Shown here: positions 32,621-43,747 of the stretch, piece after piece
Numbering within the stretch: position 1 is the stretch's first letter
How the letters are laid out: every line of letters starts with the position of its first letter
Assembly: GCA_036346405.1 (NCBI GenBank)
Contig: CM070566.1
Coordinates: 13,759,533-13,823,532 of the forward strand
Reading direction: 5' to 3'
Source: Phyllostachys edulis
Taxonomy: Eukaryota; Streptophyta; Magnoliopsida; Poales; Poaceae
DNA length: 64,000 nt
Made by a program: the position numbers and the translations under genes
The notes under the pieces: model-generated
Database searches by the model: none
Told to the model about the DNA's origin: nothing
The model's input: the letters and a program-made list of their open reading frames with translations, nothing else

Positions 32621-34090
32621 TGCGCACCACGATCCGTCTGTGTGGATAATCCATGGCGCGTCTAGCTACTCCGCGAGGTGGCCCTCCGCCTGGGGGGTCC
32701 ATTCGGCGACGAAGTCCGCCAGGGACTGGGATTTGATTGCCGTGCGGGACGCGAAGGTAATGTCGGCGGTGCGGTTCTGCTTGCCTTTGCCAATCGCCGG
32801 TCGCATCTTTGTTCGCGAAGCATCGGCGCAGGTAGGATGTGGGCACGATGATGGGATCGCCAGAAGTAGTGTCGAGCTTGCGCGAGGCCATGAGAAGGGC
32901 GTCTGCGAGCTTTTCCAACTCGGTGTCGGGACCTTCGCTCCTTGAGTGCCGGAGCGTAGTACACGGGCGTTGGCCATCATCCTCTTATCACAGTATCACA
33001 TTGTTGCCGCCGTGGAGGCGGCGAGGTACAAGAGGAGTGCGCTGGGCTTCGGGCTTGTTAAGCTTCTAAGTCGGTTCAAGTACCCTTGAGGTCTGAAATG
33101 CTCTCTGGCGAGCCTCGGTCCAACAAAGCTCCGCCCATAAAGAGTTTTGAAGAAAGCGAGCAGCTCAGCGAAGCGGGACAAGAGCGGTTGAGGGCGCATA
33201 AGGCCCGTCACCGTTAGTACTTCACGCAGCGGCGAGGCGCTTCCATCTCTGGATGGCGGATTTTCTCGAGGTTGGCCTCGATGCCTCTCTCGAGACGAGA
33301 ATCCTAGCAACTTGCCGCCTTGACCCGAAGGCACATTTTTCGGGGTTTAGCTTGATTCCCTCCCTCCTGAGGTTGCCGAACGTTTCCTGGAGGTCTTCCG
33401 CGTGGGAGTAAGCGAGCTTGCTTTTCACCACGATGTCGTCGACGTAGGCCGGCGTTACGCTAACCGCTCCCTTGATACTTTGGTGATGAGCCGTGTGAAA
33501 GTTGCCCCGGCATTCTTGAGGCCGAAGGGCATTCTCCGAAGCGAAGGTCGATTGGTGTTATGAAGGCCGTCTTAACCGTCGTGCCCTCGCCATGAAGATT
33601 TGATGGTACGGGTATCGTCGAGGAAGCTCATCATTTCGCGGGAGGTAAGCGTCCACCAATTGGTCTATCGAGGTAGCGGAAAATCATCCTTGGGGAGGCC
33701 TTGTTGAGATCTGTGAAGTCGGCCTTTATCGCCATTTGCCGTGCTCTTTTGCACCAAGACCGGGTTTGCCAGCCACTCGGAGTGTTTGATTTCTCGGACA
33801 ACCCCTGCCTTGAGGAGTCTTGTTATTTCGGCCTTGGCGGCCTGTAGCCGCTCCGGTGTCATGCGGCGCAGCTTCTGCTTTTTTGGTGTAGCGTCGCTTC
33901 GCAGAGCGAGACGATGCTCCATGGTTTCGCGGGCCACGCCTGGAATGTCCTCCGGGCTCCACGCAAAAATGTCGGAGTTGGCTCGCAGGACACCGAGGAT
34001 GGCGTCGCGCTCGCTCGGAGGGAGGTTTGTCCCCAAGGCAACAGTTCTTTCCGGAGACGCCTCTTCCAGGGCGACTCTTCCCAACTGGCC
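32621..34090 (-). pseudogene. gypsy reverse transcriptase, fragmented
   Basis: The minus strand from 34084 reads ILGVLRANSDIFAWSPEDIP, then RRMTPERLQAAKAEITRLLK and LKAGVVREIKHSEWLANPVL, and ends LPKDDFPLPR at 33665. Further RT pieces follow in shifted frames (KLAYSHAEDLQETFGNLRRE and LNPEKCAFG near 33430-33330). The YxDD region falls in a disrupted stretch near 33450. Several indels exclude activity. Confidence 0.85.
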
Positions 34091-34169
34091 CTCTGGTCTG
34101 GCTCTTGGGGCCCACTTGGGAGGGTTCCGGAGGCTGCACGGAGCGGGCGTGTGTACATGAGCGAAGGGT

Positions 34170-34935
34170 CAATGGCTAACTCAGTTTGTCTTGCGAGGTC
34201 TTGGTCGCCCCGGACGGTGATAACGCCTGCTTGGGTGGGGATCTTCATGCAGCTGTAGTTATGGTGGGCCACCGCGCCGAAGGCGTTCAACGTTGCCCGG
34301 CCGAGGATGGCATTGTACTGGTACGGCATATGGACCACGTCGAAGGTGACAATTTCCGTGCGTGAAGCGGGGCCAGTGCCGAATGTAACGGCCAGATCGA
34401 TTTGTCCCGACGCCGTCACTGGCCTCCCCCCGAAGCCTACGAGGGGTATGCCCGGAGGTGACAGGCGGTCCGCCGGGATCATCATCTTGTCGAAGGCGTC
34501 TCCGAACAAAAGGTCGGCGGAGCTTCCACCATCGATCAAGACGCGCTTGACCTCGAAGTCCGCAATGGTAGCGGAAATGACGAGGGGGTCTTGGTGCGGG
34601 AAGTGGATGCCGTGGGCGTCCTCGGGGCCGAAGGTGATGGGCACCTCGGCGTAAGGGGGCGGCCCGTGTGCGGGCCCTGCCGCGACGTGATGGATTCGCC
34701 GGGCATAGGCGCGGCGCTGCCTCTTGGATTTTAGGCCAAGTGAGGATCCCCCCGTTATCATGTTGATGATCATTGTGCCGCGGCTCGTCAGCCCCCCTCG
34801 ATTCAGCGGCCTCGCCCGTGGGCGGGCGGTTGATTCCGGAGCCCTAGGGCCCTCGCCCTCTGTTTGTTGCGGTGGCGGTGGATGTAGTCGTTCATGGCCG
34901 CAATGGTGCGGCAGTTCGCGGTGGTATGCGAGCAC
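34170..34935 (-). pseudogene. gypsy aspartic protease region
   Basis: The long frame from 34935 contains GTMIINMITGGSSLG, YAEVPITFGPEDAHGIHFPH and DPLVISATIADFEVKRVLID followed by GGSSADLLF (retropepsin active site as DGGSSAD), and ends ILGRATLNAFGAVAHHNYSC. It lies between the gag zinc finger and reverse transcriptase. Downstream the frame drifts out of register with the RT. Confidence 0.85.
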
Positions 34936-36139
34936 TCTCCGTGGAGGTCACAGTATGATGTGACCCTTTCTGCAGCGTCGCGGGCGTCTAGGTGCCGCCC
35001 CGCACGCCGCCCGCGGCCTCTGCCCCGGCCACGGCCTCTTCGGCCGCCATTTTTTGTGCCTTCTTGGTCTTGGGTGGCGTCCACATGGTATACTCCGCGA
35101 CCCTTCGGGCGGTAGTTGCCACGCGGTTTAGGGTTGGCTGCTGCAGTTTGTTCTGGCCCACTCGCCGGTTTTTGGGGGTGTTTGGTGCTCACGACCTCCA
35201 CCCTTCTGTTGCTATCCTCCTCCGCTCGCGCGTACTCCTCCATTTTGTCAAAGAGCTCGGCTACGGTGGAGATGGGCTTGCGAGCGATCTTCCGGCGGGC
35301 CTTTCAGAGTCTTGAGTTGCGCGTTGATTACCGTTGTCTCGTTGGCGCCTCACTGGCATTTCACCTCGGTGAACCTCCTCAAGAAGCTACGGAGGGATTC
35401 GCCCGAGGCCTGCTTTACAGCAAACAGGTGTCCGGCGTCTTTTGGCTCGACGTAGTTTCCTTGGAAGTTGTTATGACGAGGTCGCAAGAATCGCTCCCCA
35501 AGCGTACCTGACCGGGGGATGGTGAAGAACCAAGTGAGGCGACGCCCTTGAGAGCGAGGAGATACTCTTCGCCTTCGTGGTGTCGTCCCCCCGGGCGGCC
35601 TCTATTGCCGTTTCGTAGACCCGGAGGAACTCCGCGGGATCTGTGGTGCCTTCGAAAGGGGTGACTTCGGGCATCTTGAAGTCCTTTGGCCAGCGTGCTG
35701 CTTCAAGTCCTGCGCTTAGTGGGGAATTAGGATCCCCCCGGACCGGGAGATTCGCCTGGGGAGTGGTGGCCACGCCAGAAGGGCCCGCTGGTCCTGGCAG
35801 TGTGGCGAGGCCACCCTCTGCGGGCTGCCGCAAGCTAAGCAGTTCCCGCCAGAGGTCCGCGAGCTCCCGTTGGAGGGCCTCGTAAGTTTGCTGCTCTACC
35901 CCGAGGGTCCCGGTGGCTGGGGCGGGAGGTTGGGGGTTATGCAATGGTACTCCGGCGGGTCGGGTGTCGCCGCCGACGACACCCCCGTGAGTGGAGTTAT
36001 TCGCCTCTTCCTCCATGCGTGCGTCTTGTTGCTTGCTGCCGTGAGCGTCTGCTTTCTTGGCCCTCGGTGTGTTGGGGGTGGCGGCTGCGGCGGCCGCTTT
36101 GGCCGTGGAGACCTTGGACGTGGCCTTGCGGGGGGCCAT
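34803..36139 (-). pseudogene. gypsy gag
   Basis: The start codon at 36139 opens MAPRKATSKVSTAKAAAAAA and continues through EEEANNSTHGG, EVTPFEGTTDPAEFLRVYET and AIEAARGDDTTKAK until a frameshift at about 35560. Later pieces include KQASGESLRSFLRR near 35420 and a C-terminal frame (35243-34803) with an Arg/Gly tract and a zinc-finger-like YCDLHGECSHTTANCRTI. The Pro/Ala-rich linker (NPQPPAP) is shared with the remnant at 9337-9702. Confidence 0.8.
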
Positions 36140-36179
36140 CCTTTGCCTCGGGCCCTGTGACTTTCATGCCGAACCCCAC

Positions 36180-36191
36180 GGACGGCGCCAA
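36180..36191 (-). other. Primer binding site, tRNA-Asp type
   Basis: The minus strand directly after the 5' LTR reads GTTGGCGCCGTC. TGGCGCCGT is complementary to the 3' end of plant tRNA-Asp, a common primer for grass gypsy elements. Confidence 0.7.
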
Positions 36192-36192
36192 C

Positions 36193-36818
36193 TGTCGTGG
36201 AATAAACCGGACCAGACAGTAAACAGGAAGGGAGACCCTCCGCCTTGTAAAGATGGGCCGAAGGGTCCCGGATGTGGAGCTCGGCTAGAAGTGCCCTTAC
36301 TTTTATTGCCAAAAGAAGGATCCCTTTACACGGTGAGGGAGGAGGGCTACTTATAGCCTCCTGCCCAGATACAGGGAATTACAATTGTACCCCTAGTGAA
36401 GTACACAGAACGTAGGGGCTGCAGGGGAGTTTCTAAGCCTAGGAGTAGGTTTGGGAGCACGGTGGTCCTCCCTGGACCTTAGCCTACCCGGGTGGTGGAC
36501 CCGGTCTACCTCCGCTGTGCTCCGGCCGACTGGTGACGGAGACCCTTCGTAGCCCCCTTCGGGGGTGTGCCGGTTCATGCTCCCCGGGGGACCCCGGGAC
36601 CCTTCCGGGGCCCCGGGCACCGCCCCGGGGCCTTCGGGACACCTCCCCGGGGGTGCCTCCGGGTTCACCTCCGGAGCCTTCGGATGCTCCTCCGAGAGGG
36701 AGCCTCGGGACCCATCTGGGGGGCCCTCGTCGTGACCCCTGTGGGGCCCCTCCGAAGCATCGCAGGCCCTTCGGGTTGTCGCCTGTGCCGTGGGGGCCGG
36801 TAGGCCGCCCCTACGACA
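36193..36818 (-). repeat. 5' LTR of the gypsy element
   Basis: In plus-strand reading it starts TGTCGTGG and ends CTACGACA (inverted ends). A minus-strand TATA-like CTATAAGTAG lies at 36347-36356. The outer part is rich in CCCCGGGG-type sequence, as in the LTRs of 8631-11090. No second copy is present at the other end of the element. Confidence 0.75.
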
Positions 36819-37364
36819 GTTGCAAAATGGGAGACAATTTAGCCAAATAGTTTAAGCCAGCAAGTTCATATTCAGTAGTACATTGTATTATGCAGGCATC
36901 AAATGGTTTTAAGAATTGCAGGTGGGTACACTTCTGGTTACTCGAAAGATTGCAACTCACCATCTACTCTTGTCGACATTTTTATGCATGTTCTTCGGAC
37001 TATTATGTAACCATTGTAATTAGATGGCAAGCCGCCTACTTGAATGAGGACGTTTTATGCTAGTGCTACTGCAAATCTAAGTGTAACGACAATTTGAAAA
37101 ATAAGGTGGAAATTTCATTCCACGTAAGATTCCCAAAAAAAGAACTGTTGGGCGATGAGGTCAAGGTTCGATCTTGGCACCAAATCCATACTACTAAAAG
37201 CAACATTTCAAGATTTAACCACATTGACAGTAACCATATGAAGGATCGCTCGCATGATGGATCGGGAATTAAATTTTCGGATTTTGGGAGTTCGCATAAC
37301 AAATCGGGCACACACAGTAATAGATCCAAGAAAGAGAGATGAGCAAGAGAGATTTTATCTTTAC
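36819..37364. other. Intergenic or intronic DNA next to the TRAPPC6 fragment
   Basis: No coding sequence. The minus strand immediately after the exon at 37486-37365 begins GTAAAGATAAAA and looks like intron 1 of the source gene for about 300 bp. Confidence 0.45.
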
Positions 37365-37486
37365 CTCTTAGAGAGCTGGTGGCTGACCTGGTATCCGATG
37401 GCCTCGATGCGGCGGGAGACGAGCTCCGGCTTGGCGACGTAGAAGCGGCTGCAGTAGGCGGCCACCATCTCCATCACCACCCTGTC
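37365..37486 (-). pseudogene. TRAPPC6 (Trs33-like) gene fragment, exon 1
   Basis: The minus strand reads DRVVMEMVAAYCSRFYVAKP and then ELVSRRIEAIGYQVSHQLSK with Arg before a GTAAAG donor. This matches the N-terminal helix of plant TRAPPC6/Trs33, a subunit of the TRAPP vesicle-tethering complex, where the first intron follows the QLxER segment. The normal start (a short MGxEVSESC-like leader) is not found upstream; other sequence is joined at about 37490. No further exons were seen in the next kilobase, so it is a truncated gene fragment. A distant Bet3-family relative is the alternative. Confidence 0.55.
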
Positions 37487-38837
37487 CGTTGCTATGTAGG
37501 TGTCAAACCTCTTGGAGAGCTAGTTGGGATAATCCTCCCCACCATGCAAAACTACTAACACCCAACAATGATCCAAGTCTCTACTCTAGCTTAGCAGGTT
37601 ATAAAGTAAACCATCCTTTGACATCACCTAGGAACAAATATGGTCAATAAATATCTACATAGCCTATCATGTATGTACACTGAAAATGACTTTGTTAGAG
37701 ATATGAGCAGATCGTATAAGTTAGAAGCCAAGAATCATGGATTGCATCCTCTGTGTCTTCAAAAAAAACCAGATGAGCACTGCAGAGTTGAGCTATTAGT
37801 TTTCCCTCCCAACAAAAAATTTACGATATCACTTGCATGAACACTAAGCTAGATCAAATTGGTTTCTGTGCACATAAGCACGGAAAGAAATAGAATCCTC
37901 CACCCGACGCGTTAGCTCCTCGGGAAGCAGCTCGAAGCCGCTTCGGCTCCTCCTCGAACCCCTCCGACCATGCGGCCCGCCCTATGTGGTGCGCAGGTGA
38001 AAGCGGCGTCCGTCTGCGTGCGAGGCCGTCCATGGCACCTTGGCGGCAGGTCGGATTAGGCTCGAGCACCAATCGGACGACTTTTCGGCGTCATGGACCC
38101 GTCGTGGCCCTGCCCTGAGCGGCAGGAGGTGGCGGCAGAGAGTAGGAGGCGCTGGGTGGTCTTGGTATGGCGAAGCGGGTGGTATCCGCGAGCACACGCG
38201 GAGGGTCGTGGTGGCGCGAGGAGAGGGTGTGAGGCGGGAGGATGTGCTCGTTATCGAGGATGTGGTTGCGGAGCGTCCGAAGCGGTGTCCCGTGTGGTGG
38301 CCGGTAGGAGATCCCTCCGCTGCGTGAGGGGAGCAGCGCCACCGCCGGGCCACCTCCCTCGATGCCTCGTCATCGGCTCCATGGTGAAAGAGAGGGAGAG
38401 GAGGGGAATGGCAGGAGGGACGAGGTGGCTCGGTCTTGGCCTTAAGCGGAAGGGATGGGAAGCCGGTGGATGAAGAAGTGGGGTCGGCGGCGGTTGCTCA
38501 TGAGAAGAAGTGGGTCGACGCTATTTGGTGAGTCGTGGGCGAGGGCAAGGGCGGCGGGCGGCTGAGAGGCGGAGTGAGGCCGTGAGGGAGGAGACGGAGG
38601 CGAGCCGCTGCTTGGGGCGAGGGCGTTGAGTTTTTTTTTGTGCGGTTTTTTTCAGTGCGTGTACGGTAGGACGATTTGGTGGGGTGGGACGATGGGAGTA
38701 AACTCCAAATTATAGTAGTTAAGATGTGAAATCTTGATTTATCTTTGATGTGGTTTGACTTACTGACTGATGTTGGTTGTTTGATACACCGTGAAGGAGA
38801 TGGATGTGAGTTCACTGATGTTTGTGTTTGCAGGTTT
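37487..38837. other. GC-rich DNA with no supported gene
   Basis: 37850-38640 is GC-rich and opens overlapping frames on both strands. A minus-strand stretch near 37940-37860 (LLPEELTRRVEDSISFRAYV) is weakly reminiscent of an F-box protein helix but has no supporting context. 38600-38830 resembles a promoter or leader before the duplicate at 38838. Confidence 0.4.
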
Positions 38838-39090
38838 CAAGTTGATGGGGTGGCTTGCTACTAGTGGTGGAGCTGCTGCTGATGCCGCGCACTGAGGTAT
38901 CCTCCCCCTTCCTCTCTACCCCTTTCCCTCCACTTGCTTTGTGATGTGATGAACTGAGAGCTTATTGTTGTATGTGATATGGGTGATGATATTTATGTGG
39001 GTTGTGCTCTCTGTATGCATGTTGTGTTCATAAGGGGGTTGTTTGTTGTGAGCAAAAAAATAACAGTGGGTGCGAGGTTGGTGGTTCACC
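38838..39090 (+). repeat. Dispersed duplicate, copy 2 (partner at 2838-3100)
   Basis: Shares with copy 1 the CGCACTGAGGTAT junction, the CCCCTTCCTCTCTACCCC tract, TGTGATGTGATGAA, TGTTGTGTTCATA and GAGCAAAAAAATAACAGTGG. In this copy no ARF exons follow; the downstream DNA is non-coding and repeat-rich. Confidence 0.55.
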
Positions 39091-39925
39091 TTGTTGGGCT
39101 TGGTCGATCTAGAATGGAGTGGCAGTGGTCGCGGTAGCGATGTCGGCAGCGAGGGTGGTCGTCCTCCTAGTGGTTTTTGTTGGTCTTGGCTTGGCCTTCA
39201 ATGGTCGAGGAGGTTCAAAACTGTCGCCAACCACGCTCTTCGGGCTTCCCTGGCTCCCTTCCTCCTCTGCGATTCTTGTGGATGTATGATTGTGGCAGTG
39301 CTTTGTCTGGGCTTGTGCTCTTGCTGGCTTTGAGGTGTTCCTAGTGGGTGGCTTGCCTTCGGCTGAGAAGGAAATGAGAGGGGGATGGCTTTGTGTGAGG
39401 TTTTCTAAGAAGCAGTGAGGGGAAATGTGGCTTTATGCAAGGGGGGACGGTTTCGGCTGCCCTTATCCCTTGCCTGTGCATGATATTTCTTTGGCCCTTG
39501 CTTGGCTTTGGCCGTGAACCGAATAACAAGCTTATGTGTCTTGGCTTGATGTTTGCCTTGTGAGGCTGTGGATGAGGGATGGCTTATGTGGGGGAAATGG
39601 CATGCTGGGAGGTGCATTTGGATGCCTTAACACTTGCCTATGCATTCCCCTTTTACCATTTCCCTTTTACCATGGTCCTATCCCTTTGCTTTCACTGTGA
39701 ACTAGAAGCTTGGAATGCTTGTGTTGGCTTTGGAGTATAGAATTGCTTTGGCTGGGCTCGTAATTGGAGCTTTGTGGTGTTGGTTGTGAGACCCTGTGAT
39801 GCTCTGACTGAGGGTATGGCTTATGGAGAGATGTATTGTGGGATTTTATTAGGGTTGAGGCAATTGGGAAAAGTAGGTGTTGGATTCTAATAACGCCGGA
39901 TGAGGAGACCCACAGAAGTGAAAGG

Positions 39926-40050
39926 TGTCGATTAACCTCAAGTGGTCTAGATATCTTGATGATCAAAGGGCCGACTAACTCCGGTTGGTCTGGGTATCTT
40001 GATGGTCAAGGAACCGACTGCTCAGGTTGTTCCGGGTATCCTACCGCACT
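39926..40050. repeat. Tandem repeat, three units of about 44 bp
   Basis: Units read CGACTAACTCCGGTTGGTCT then GGGTATCTTGATGGTCAAGG with variation, starting near 39929, 39971 and 40013. No coding function. Confidence 0.65.
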
Positions 40051-40299
40051 TTGGGGAATCTGACGACAGCCTCTTTTTATGCTAACTCAAAGATACTACA
40101 CTTGGTTTACTAACTGCATTCTGATCTCGTTGGTCTCTTATGGAGATGTGAATTTGGGAGAGGTCTAATGGGTTGGCGATTAATGGACAGGATAGCCAAA
40201 GAGGGCTTTGACGATATGCAATGCAAGAAATTTGTTTTATTCTTTTGTAATTTACTTAGGATTGTGGTTTATTATTGGGGTCTGTTGTAGATGATTCTT

Positions 40300-40720
40300 G
40301 TAATAAATTCTGAGTTTGTAACAAATGTTTTATTTCGGCTTGTAATAAACTCTTGTAATTAATTCTGGGTTGTAATATATTACTTTCGCTTGTAATGAAA
40401 TCATATTGTGATTAATTCTTGTATGTTGCTTTGATGTCAGGAATTATGGTAATTTAAACCCGAGTTTGTACTTAATGTTTTACCTTTGTTTGCAATGAAT
40501 CTTTGTATGTTGGTCCGATTTAGGGAATTATTATGATTTAATCTCGAGTATTTACATTTAACGTTTTACTGTTATCGCAATGGATTTTTGTAAGTGACTT
40601 TGATGTAAAGTATTCTTGAATTTAAGTATGTGTTATAATAATCTTTTACCCTCGCCTACAATGGATTCTTGTATTGCTCTTCTGGGTAATGAAATCATGT
40701 AATTGATTCTGAGCTTGTAT
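40300..40720. repeat. Degenerate tandem array, four to five units of 85-110 bp
   Basis: Each unit carries GAGTTTGTA or an equivalent, TTAATGTTTTACC, TTGTAATGAA or GCAATGAA, and TTCTTGTATGTTG followed by GAATTTAA. Units start near 40308, 40461, 40547 and 40626. Confidence 0.5.
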
Positions 40721-41460
40721 TGATGCTGTATGTTTGATTTAATAATTCACTTTGCAATTTATGTTGATTCGATTCGAGCCAATCTGTTCCTAATTGATTC
40801 TTTTGGGGGATTTGATGGTGGTTCAGTAAAGCTTGGAGGTGAGCTCGGTTCCGGTGTTTTCTTGAAATGTTAGGGTTTAGTGGTAGCAAGGGGAGGGTTG
40901 CGGTGCTTGGGCATATTGAGAATGGCTTTGGTTTCCTGTGTATGCTGATGGACGACAGCTTCGGTGGCTTCTGGTTTGGTGGACTTTTGGTCCTTGGTCA
41001 TGGTAATGGCTTCAGCCTTGGCTTGAATTCCTAGCCCAGATACTTCTTTTTCCTTTTCTCCTACTTTGTTAATTTTCATAGCTTTTTTACTTGTGTGTTT
41101 TTATGATTCCGGTTTTATGGGTTGTTTGATTGATTCATGTTCTGCGGTGGGTTGGTTGATGGCTTGGGGGCGGTTCTGGTTCTCTGGAGATAGTGTTGGT
41201 ATGTGTTCGTGTAAATGACTTTAAGTTATCTTGAGGTGGTAACAATGTTGTAATAATTCTTATTGCAAATTCTTTTGCAAACTTCTGATAACACAATTTT
41301 ATATGAAATTGTTTGGTGACGTGTTCGATACTGAGTTTATGTTTTGTTTTTGCTTAGATGAATTTTTATTTACTGCTTAATTACCAATTAGCGTATGTTT
41401 AGATTCACTTGAATTTTTGGGGTCTCATATCCGGTCATGCGTTCAATTCGTTGGTACTTA

Positions 41461-43742
41461 TGTAACACCCTAGCTGTGCGGAAGCCAAGATGATACCTAA
41501 AGGACTAACATACAACAACCATACGGAATAATTTTAACAATCTTTCGACTAATGACATAAAAAGATCAACATCTAATAGAATGAATATAAGAATTGAACC
41601 AGAATTCAACAACATATCAAATTCTAATTACCTAATCAAATTGAATCATCTATGATAATCCTATCAATAGGCTATACGAAGATCTTAGGCAATTACTAAT
41701 TCAATCATATCTTAAGGAAGGTTAACATCAACCATCAAACTCCATTTATTACAATCCAAAGATTATCGAATGAAAAGGTAATAACAAGTTCATCTACTTA
41801 ACAAGTAGATAATGTGAAGTGAATGAATGATTCGTGACTATTCCCTCCCAAGCATGCCGTCTTCAATGTTTACCTAAAACAAGTAAACATGGCAAGAATG
41901 AGTTCACGACTCAGTAAGTACAACCGAACAATATAAACCATACAGAATAAGAACATAATAGAATAAACGAGTAAGAACATATCATCACATAATATAATTC
42001 GAATGTAGAATGAATGAATAAGAACATTTCAACACATAATAGAATTCAAATGTAGAATGAACAAATAAGAACATTTCACATACATGGAACGAAACAGAAA
42101 TCAATGAAACCTACTCACATACCATACTACACAGCCATGGCATGAACATAAAACACTATGAACAATCAACAGTAGTACATTACCAAATGTACTTGCCCAT
42201 ATTAGAATAATGAGACTTCACTACCCACTCTCGTGGGTGAACATGAAAGAAGGAACGAATGAATATATCGAACATAAATATACTACCGAATAATCATGGT
42301 ATATCAACTAGGAAGGGAAACAAGAAATATCGGAATTACCCATTGCATATTCACCCATCAAGTGAAACAAACAACAATCAAGACAACTCAATTGTACTTG
42401 CCTCAACCGTGAGACGGAAGACAACGATGGAAAGCTCTAGCCCCAGGGTTCACCACCACCTGGCAGCCGTAAAACAATATACTAAGTACACCAACCAAAA
42501 GTGTACATCATTGCAATGGAACAAAACGAGAACAAACGTCCCTAATCGTAATCCGATCATTTAATCAAAACACTCTCAAATTCCCAAATCTGTCCAAACA
42601 GATAGCTGTTAAGGAAAAATTCATAACTTTTGAGTAAAAACTCAAAAATCCATGAATCCATTTTTTCTAGAACCTACACAAGCCTAGATACAACTTCTCA
42701 GGTGATCAAAAGATCAAACTAGTTCATCTATGCCTTTGTTTTTAATCCCCAAGACCGATCTGTCATCTTCGGTACTATTAACTTGTGAGTTTCATAACTT
42801 TTGATCGGAACAACCAAACACATTGTTCTAATATTCTCTGGAAACTACAGGAAACAAGCTACCTAAATAAAATTATCACAAATATTCCTACTATGCAACC
42901 AAGGTTGCAAACAGTCAAGTAAATCTCTTCTGTCCACAACAGAGAGACAGATTACAACAATAGTTTCTAAAATTCATATCTTTTGATCTAGAAATCCAAC
43001 AATTATGAAATTTAACTTTCTGGAATCATAATGAAAATACCTACAAATCTCATGAAGACCAACTGACCTAATTGGGCCGTCTCCAAGATCAAATTTATAG
43101 ATCTATGTTCGCTGCACAAGCCCTGAGACTGATTTAGCACACAGTCTTGCGAAATTCATAAATAATTAACAGTTTAGCCAAAAAATTATGAATTAGCACT
43201 TTATGGAAAGCTCACGAAAAATCCCATCTATCTCCAGGAGACACTAATCCCTGAATCTGCTCGGATCTAACTCCAAACCACGTGTCAACAGATAGACAGA
43301 TTCAACCGATCTACATAGCAATACTACGATCCCCTACTTGATGGCAAAACGAATCTAACTTGATTCAAAACAGCGGGAAGATTGATAATTTACCCTTGAC
43401 GACAGATGAACTCGCTGAAACCTCCGCGAGGTCCTCCTTCTTCCTCTCTTCTTCCCTCTCCTTCCTCTTCCTTATGGCCGGCAATAATAGAGAAGCAGGA
43501 GGAGAGGGGGCACCACCATGGAGGAGAGGGGGCACCACAGTAGCGCTGTGCTATAGTGATTGTGGTGCTACAGTACTTTGGGTGCTAGGGTTTAGTTCCC
43601 CCCCCCCCACATGGGCCCAAAGAGCTATAGGCCAAAGGCCCGAATTCTAAAACTCCTCCAAAATTCTGAATTTTTCCTTTCTAATTATATTTAATTTTAG
43701 TATTAGTCACTTATATGTTTTATATTTGAACGGGATATTACA
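41461..43742 (+). mobile_element. Solo LTR, 2282 bp, with intact 5-bp target duplication
   Basis: Starts TGTAACACCCTAGC and ends CGGGATATTACA (ends TGTAA and TTACA). It is flanked by ACTTA on both sides (41456-41460 and 43743-43747). There is no internal PBS, polypurine tract or coding region, so it is best read as a solo LTR left by recombination between two LTRs. The 3' end matches 7927-7937. 43430-43600 is GC-rich and opens a spurious ORF. Confidence 0.8.
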
Positions 43743-43747
43743 ACTTA

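Larger units (their letters stand above)
30549..36818 (-). mobile_element. Ty3/gypsy LTR retrotransposon (Tat-like), 3' LTR missing
   Basis: The minus strand carries a 5' LTR (36193-36818), PBS, gag, protease, reverse transcriptase, RNase H and integrase, in Ty3/gypsy order with integrase last. All frames are interrupted. No copy of the LTR was found at the left side, where a tandem repeat and unrelated DNA follow, so the 3' end is truncated and no target duplication can be assigned. RNase H and integrase motifs suit the Tat-type non-chromovirus lineage. The element at 8631-11090 is a deletion derivative of a relative. Confidence 0.85.
39091..41455. other. Non-coding, probably retroelement-derived DNA
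   Basis: No protein family is recognised. It contains two degenerate tandem arrays (listed separately) and GT-rich low-complexity sequence. It may be part of a large non-coding LTR element into which the solo LTR at 41461 inserted. Confidence 0.4.

Noticed and set aside
32235..32945. 236-codon plus-strand ORF opposite the gypsy pol
   Set aside because: Shadow frame of the GC-rich RNase H and RT region on the minus strand.
37860..37960. F-box-like LPEELTRRVEDSISF on the minus strand
   Set aside because: Too short and without an F-box start or downstream domain; GC-rich DNA makes spurious matches likely.
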